Source of the DNA: JBBIVP01 sp037439705 [NCBI: bacterium]
GTDB taxonomy: Bacteria; JBBIVP01
DNA length: 8,035 nt
Reading direction: 5' to 3'
NCBI GenBank assembly: GCA_037439705.1
Contig: JBBIVP010000099.1
Location: forward strand, 1 to 8,035
Shown here: one piece after another, positions 4,745-8,035 of the stretch
Layout: each line of letters begins with the position of its first letter
Position numbering within the stretch: position 1 is the stretch's first letter
Notes under the pieces: model-generated
The model's input: only the letters and a program-made list of their open reading frames with translations
Database searches by the model: none
What the model was told of the DNA's origin: nothing
Program-made: the position numbers and the translations under genes

Positions 4745-7479
4745 GTAAGGATTACAAAGAGACACTAAATCTGCCAAAAACAGATTTTTCTATGAAAGGG
4801 GATTTACCAAGTCTTGAGCCAAAAGTTCTGAAGAAATGGGAGGAGATGAGAATATACGAAAAAATGCTTGAAAAGAGGAAGAATTCAAAAAATTTCATCC
4901 TTCACGATGGTCCTCCATACGCTAATGGGAACATTCACATGGGGCATGCCTTAAACAAAATTCTGAAAGATATAATCATAAAGTTCAAAACCCTAAAAAA
5001 CTTCCGGTGCGTTTTTATCCCGGGATGGGATTGTCATGGACTTCCAATTGAACTGAAAGTGGAGGAAGAGAAGGGGAGGTTCTTAAAAGAGGACAAAATA
5101 TCATTCATAAAGGAATGCAGGAACTTCGCCGGGCATTACATATCGGTTCAGAAAGAAGAGTTCAAAAGGCTTGGAGTTTTCGGGGACTGGGAGAATCCAT
5201 ACAAAACGATGAGCTATCCCTATGAGGGAAAAATTCTTGAAGAATTTGGAAAAATTTTTGAAGGAGGATATGTTTACAGGGGATTAAAACCTGTTTTATG
5301 GTGCATACACTGTAAAACTGCTCTTGCAGAGGCGGAAGTTGAATATGAAGAAAAGACATCACCTTCCATATATGTAAAATTTGAACTTACAGAAGAATCA
5401 AAAGAAAAAATTGGGTTTAAGGGAGAGCGTGTTTATGTGATTATATGGACGACAACCCCATGGACACTTCCTGCAAATCTTGCAATTGCCTTTCATCCTG
5501 AATACGAGTATTCAGCTTTAAAAATTGATGGAAAAATTTTTATCCTCGCTTCCGAACTCATTCAAAAATTTGAAAAGGAAACGGGCATTGCCGGCACAGA
5601 ATTGAAGAGATTTTATGGAAAAGAGCTTGAATTTCTGAAGGCGTTTCATCCTTTTTACAGGAGGGAGTCGCTTTTCGTTCTTGCAAATTATGTTACACTT
5701 GATGAAGGAACAGGATGCGTTCATACCGCCCCTGGACATGGAAAGGAAGACTGTGAAACAGGGATTCAATACGGACTTGACCTCTATTCTCCTGTGGATG
5801 AAAACGGGATATTTGATTCCAGCGTTGAATTCTTCGGCGGAATGAACCTGTTTGATGCAAATCCAAAAATTATTGAGCACATGAAAAAAAATGGAAGCCT
5901 CGTAAAAGAAGGAAAAATCGTCCATTCCTACCCTCATTGCTGGAGGTGTAAAAACCCTGTAATTTTTAGAACAACCCCGCAATGGTTCATATCAGTTGAT
6001 AAAAATTCCTTGAGAAAAAGGGCTCTTGAGGAGATTTCAAAGGTGAAGTGGGTTCCGCCATGGGGTATGCACAGAATAAAAGGAATGATGGAGACAAGGT
6101 CAGACTGGTGCATATCAAGACAGAGGATATGGGGCATACCCATTCCTTCCATGAAGTGCAGGAAGTGCGAGGAAGAATATCTGGAAATGAGGATGATTAA
6201 AAAGAGTGTAGAAATACTGAAGAACGTAGGCATTGAAGGATGGCACAAAAGGACAGTCAGGGAAATTCTTGAAGAGAATCCTAAATGTCCTAAATGCAAT
6301 GAAGAGCTTGTAAAGGGAGAAAACATCCTTGATGTTTGGTTTGATTCAGGAGTGAGCCATTCAGCAGTTCTTGAAGAAAATCCCCTTCTTAGCTGGCCAG
6401 CAGATATGTATCTTGAAGGAAGTGACCAGCACAGGGGATGGTTTCATTCCTCCCTTTTAACAGCAGTGGCAACAAGGGGGATGGCTCCGTACAGAATCGT
6501 TCTGACCCACGGGTTCGTGGTTGATAAGGAAGGGAGAAAGATGGCAAAATCCTTGGGAAATGTGATAAGCCCGGATGAGATTATAGAGAAATACGGTGCA
6601 GAAATCATCAGATTGTGGGCATCAGCGGAAGATTACACTGAGGATATGAAACTTTCACAGGAGATTCTGAACGGACTTGTTGATGCTTACAGAAAAATCA
6701 GGAATACGATAAGGTTCCTGCTCGGAAATCTTTACGATTTCAATCCGGCGCTTCATTCTGTTCCTCTCAATGAACTCACGGATATTGATAAATTCATCCT
6801 TTATAAATTGAATGAACTCATTGCAAAGGTATCAGAGGCATACGATGATTTTACATTTCATCGCGTTTACCATTCTATTTACAGATTCGCCACGGTTGAA
6901 CTCAGTGCATTTTATCTTGACATCTTAAAGGACAGGCTCTACACATTCGCTCCAAATTCAAAAGAAAGAAGGTCATCGCAGACTGCCTTTTATCACATTC
7001 TAAGAACATTGCTCATCATTCTATCTCCCATCCTTTCCTTCACCTGCGAGGAAGCATGGGGATACATCCCGGGAGAAAAATCAGAAAGCGTGTTTCTTGA
7101 GGACTTTCCGGAAAGAATTCCGGTTGAAGTAAGTGATGAGTTTGTAAGAGAACATGAAAAACTCCTTGAAATGAGAGACCGCGTTCTGAAAGCTTTAGAG
7201 ATAGCAAGAAACTCAAAACTCATAAGGAGCTCTCTTGAAGCGGAAATTATTATAAAATCAAAAGGAGATGAGCGAAAACTTCTTGAAAAATACAGGGACT
7301 TTCTCCCAACCCTTTTCATCGTTTCAAAGGTCCAGGTTGAAGAAGGAAAGGATTTTGAAATAAAGGTTGAAAGGGCTAAGGGGAAAAAATGTGCCAGGTG
7401 CTGGAACTACAGCGAAGAGGTAGGAAATTTTGACCCACCCGATGTGTGTGAGAGGTGCATAAGGGTTTTAAAAACTTGA
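4741..7479 (+). CDS. ileS: Isoleucyl-tRNA synthetase
   Basis: This 912-residue class I synthetase charges tRNA-Ile. The N-terminus (YKETLNLPKTDFSMKGDL) aligns by eye with bacterial IleRS and confirms the start. The HIGH-type signature is PPYANGNIHMGH (58-69). The CP1 editing domain shows WTTTPWTLPANL (236-247) and GTGCVHTAPGHGKED (323-337), with editing Asp337. Further motifs are WCISRQRIWGIP (456-467), DVWFDSG (531-537) and EGSDQHRGWF (559-568). The second catalytic signature reads KMAKS (600-604), not the usual KMSKS. Two CxxC pairs (C473/C476 and C516/C519) may bind one zinc, and the C-terminal CARCW...CERC (884-906) is the zinc finger typical of the bacterial type. ATG overlaps the dehydrogenase stop and has no visible ribosome binding site, so translation probably depends on coupling. 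I see no T-box or other leader, as the gene is inside the operon. Confidence 0.97.
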   Translation: MSKDYKETLNLPKTDFSMKGDLPSLEPKVLKKWEEMRIYEKMLEKRKNSKNFILHDGPPYANGNIHMGHALNKILKDIIIKFKTLKNFRCVFIPGWDCHGLPIELKVEEEKGRFLKEDKISFIKECRNFAGHYISVQKEEFKRLGVFGDWENPYKTMSYPYEGKILEEFGKIFEGGYVYRGLKPVLWCIHCKTALAEAEVEYEEKTSPSIYVKFELTEESKEKIGFKGERVYVIIWTTTPWTLPANLAIAFHPEYEYSALKIDGKIFILASELIQKFEKETGIAGTELKRFYGKELEFLKAFHPFYRRESLFVLANYVTLDEGTGCVHTAPGHGKEDCETGIQYGLDLYSPVDENGIFDSSVEFFGGMNLFDANPKIIEHMKKNGSLVKEGKIVHSYPHCWRCKNPVIFRTTPQWFISVDKNSLRKRALEEISKVKWVPPWGMHRIKGMMETRSDWCISRQRIWGIPIPSMKCRKCEEEYLEMRMIKKSVEILKNVGIEGWHKRTVREILEENPKCPKCNEELVKGENILDVWFDSGVSHSAVLEENPLLSWPADMYLEGSDQHRGWFHSSLLTAVATRGMAPYRIVLTHGFVVDKEGRKMAKSLGNVISPDEIIEKYGAEIIRLWASAEDYTEDMKLSQEILNGLVDAYRKIRNTIRFLLGNLYDFNPALHSVPLNELTDIDKFILYKLNELIAKVSEAYDDFTFHRVYHSIYRFATVELSAFYLDILKDRLYTFAPNSKERRSSQTAFYHILRTLLIILSPILSFTCEEAWGYIPGEKSESVFLEDFPERIPVEVSDEFVREHEKLLEMRDRVLKALEIARNSKLIRSSLEAEIIIKSKGDERKLLEKYRDFLPTLFIVSKVQVEEGKDFEIKVERAKGKKCARCWNYSEEVGNFDPPDVCERCIRVLKT
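7461..7465 (+). promoter_or_regulatory. Ribosome binding site favouring the TTG start of lspA
   Basis: AAGGG lies ten nt before the TTG at 7476, whereas the upstream in-frame GTG at 7455 has no clear site. The TTG also overlaps the ileS stop as TTGA, matching the overlap style of the other junctions. Confidence 0.5.
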
Positions 7480-7949
7480 AGGGAATAAAAAATAGAATCA
7501 TACTTGTATGCGCGATTGTTTCTGTTACCCTCTTTTCTGACCTTTATACAAAATTCTTAATAATAAAAAATGTGGAAAGAACTGAAACGACAAAAGTTAT
7601 ACCAGGATTTCTCAATATCGTCCATGTAAAAAATAAGGGGATTGTCTTCGGAATTTTTAATACTGAGAAACATCCTGTAAGGCCATTCCTCGCGGTCTTT
7701 TCAATCCTTGCTCTCGTCGTAATAATTTATTTGCTGGTAAAGAATATTGATCAGCTTTTTGAAACAATTGTATTTTCAATAATTCTGGGAAGCGCGCTCG
7801 GAAATTTGGGTGAGAGATTTTTCAGAGGAGAGGTCACAGACTTTATAGATATGCACCTTGGCAGGTACCACTGGCCATCTTATAACCTTGCGGATGCTTT
7901 TCTTACCATCTCAATAGGGCTCTTAATTTTAAAATCATTAAAGAAATAA
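7476..7949 (+). CDS. lspA: Lipoprotein signal peptidase (signal peptidase II)
   Basis: This inner-membrane aspartyl protease cleaves the signal peptide of prolipoproteins after cysteine lipidation. Numbering from the TTG start gives 157 residues, a normal length. Four membrane segments are apparent (about 8-22, 69-87, 94-110, 137-153). Family motifs are SDLYTK (21-26), NKGIVFG (53-59, usually NxGxAFG/S), GNLGER (109-114), VTDFID (120-125) and YNLADA (136-141). The catalytic aspartates are D122 and D140, both present. GNLGER replaces the common GN(L/I)(I/Y)DR, putting Glu where a conserved non-catalytic Asp usually sits, and Ala141 replaces a common Ser after the second catalytic Asp. The start overlaps the ileS stop. 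A GTG at 7455 would add seven residues and remains possible. ileS-lspA adjacency is widespread in bacteria and supports the call. The lipoprotein at 227-661 would be a substrate. Confidence 0.95.
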   Translation: MKGIKNRIILVCAIVSVTLFSDLYTKFLIIKNVERTETTKVIPGFLNIVHVKNKGIVFGIFNTEKHPVRPFLAVFSILALVVIIYLLVKNIDQLFETIVFSIILGSALGNLGERFFRGEVTDFIDMHLGRYHWPSYNLADAFLTISIGLLILKSLKK

Positions 7950-8035
7950 AAAAGAAGGAGTTTCCCAAAAGCATTTTTAATGTAGTGTACATATACATCG
8001 TTAGCAGTCTGTAAGTGTTTTTGAGGGGCTTCGCC
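7950..8035. other. Non-coding right edge with a partial GC-rich inverted repeat
   Basis: I find no supportable gene in these 86 bases. An AAGAAGGAG string at 7952-7960 resembles a ribosome binding site, but no start codon at proper spacing opens a useful frame. At the very end, GGC-TTC-GCC (8027-8035) is a small inverted repeat whose left side extends to GAGGGGC, so a longer hairpin may be cut by the window edge. No clear terminator for lspA is visible before it. Confidence 0.4.

Noticed and set aside
5162-7319. Four minus-strand open frames inside ileS (5162-5362, 5518-5982, 5934-6326, 6993-7319)
   Set aside because: All are antisense to an intact ileS, have no ribosome binding sites worth noting and show no recognisable domains.
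7878-8035. Minus-strand frame open from the right edge into lspA
   Set aside because: It ends inside lspA antisense after about 51 codons, has no visible start in the window and no recognisable motif; probably chance, though a convergent partial gene cannot be fully excluded.
1-8035. Mobile element, CRISPR array, toxin-antitoxin, defence or biosynthetic cluster
   Set aside because: I looked for transposase motifs, terminal repeats, spaced direct repeats and small paired genes and found none; the window is metabolic and housekeeping.

Overview
The window looks like chromosome of an AT-rich (roughly 40% G+C by eye) Gram-negative-type bacterium. A putative lipoprotein, the remains of a signal-peptide-bearing beta-barrel-like protein and a lipoprotein signal peptidase all point to a cell with envelope lipoproteins and probably an outer membrane. 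Arginine is mostly AGA/AGG and isoleucine often ATA, a bias common in thermophiles and in many uncultivated lineages. I cannot name a phylum from sequence alone.

Layout. Positions 1-226 are non-coding as far as I can see. They hold a likely terminator for the leftward genes (185-226) and a good leftward promoter (98-125) that fires out of the window. Positions 227-2394 are a two-gene leftward unit: an acyl-CoA synthetase (700-2394), then 38 nt later a small putative lipoprotein (227-661). The synthetase has a clear promoter overlaid by two palindromes sharing a 12-nt core (2408-2444), which looks like a repressor-operator region. Positions 2490-3022 hold a leftward gene for a small exported beta-barrel-like protein that is broken by two frameshifts. 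It becomes one continuous protein to a typical aromatic C-terminus when read across three frames.

Positions 3141-7949 are a rightward four-gene unit in which every junction overlaps: MaoC-type enoyl-CoA hydratase, acyl-CoA dehydrogenase, isoleucyl-tRNA synthetase (ileS), then signal peptidase II (lspA). The first two overlap by ATGA, as do the second and third; the last junction overlaps by TTGA or, with an earlier start, by 25 nt. The last 86 bases (7950-8035) hold no gene I can support and end inside a GC-rich inverted repeat.

How the genes fit together. The acyl-CoA synthetase would activate a fatty or other carboxylic acid, the dehydrogenase would introduce the 2,3 double bond, and the MaoC protein would hydrate it. 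These are the first three steps of a beta-oxidation-like route. The 3-hydroxyacyl-CoA dehydrogenase and thiolase are not in this window. IleRS and LspA are housekeeping proteins, and ileS-lspA adjacency is common in bacteria; what is less ordinary is that this pair appears translationally coupled behind two lipid-catabolism genes. I see no mobile element, CRISPR array, tRNA, rRNA or defence system here. The most informative signals are the operator-like repeats at 2408-2444, the double-frameshift pseudogene and the overlapping operon.
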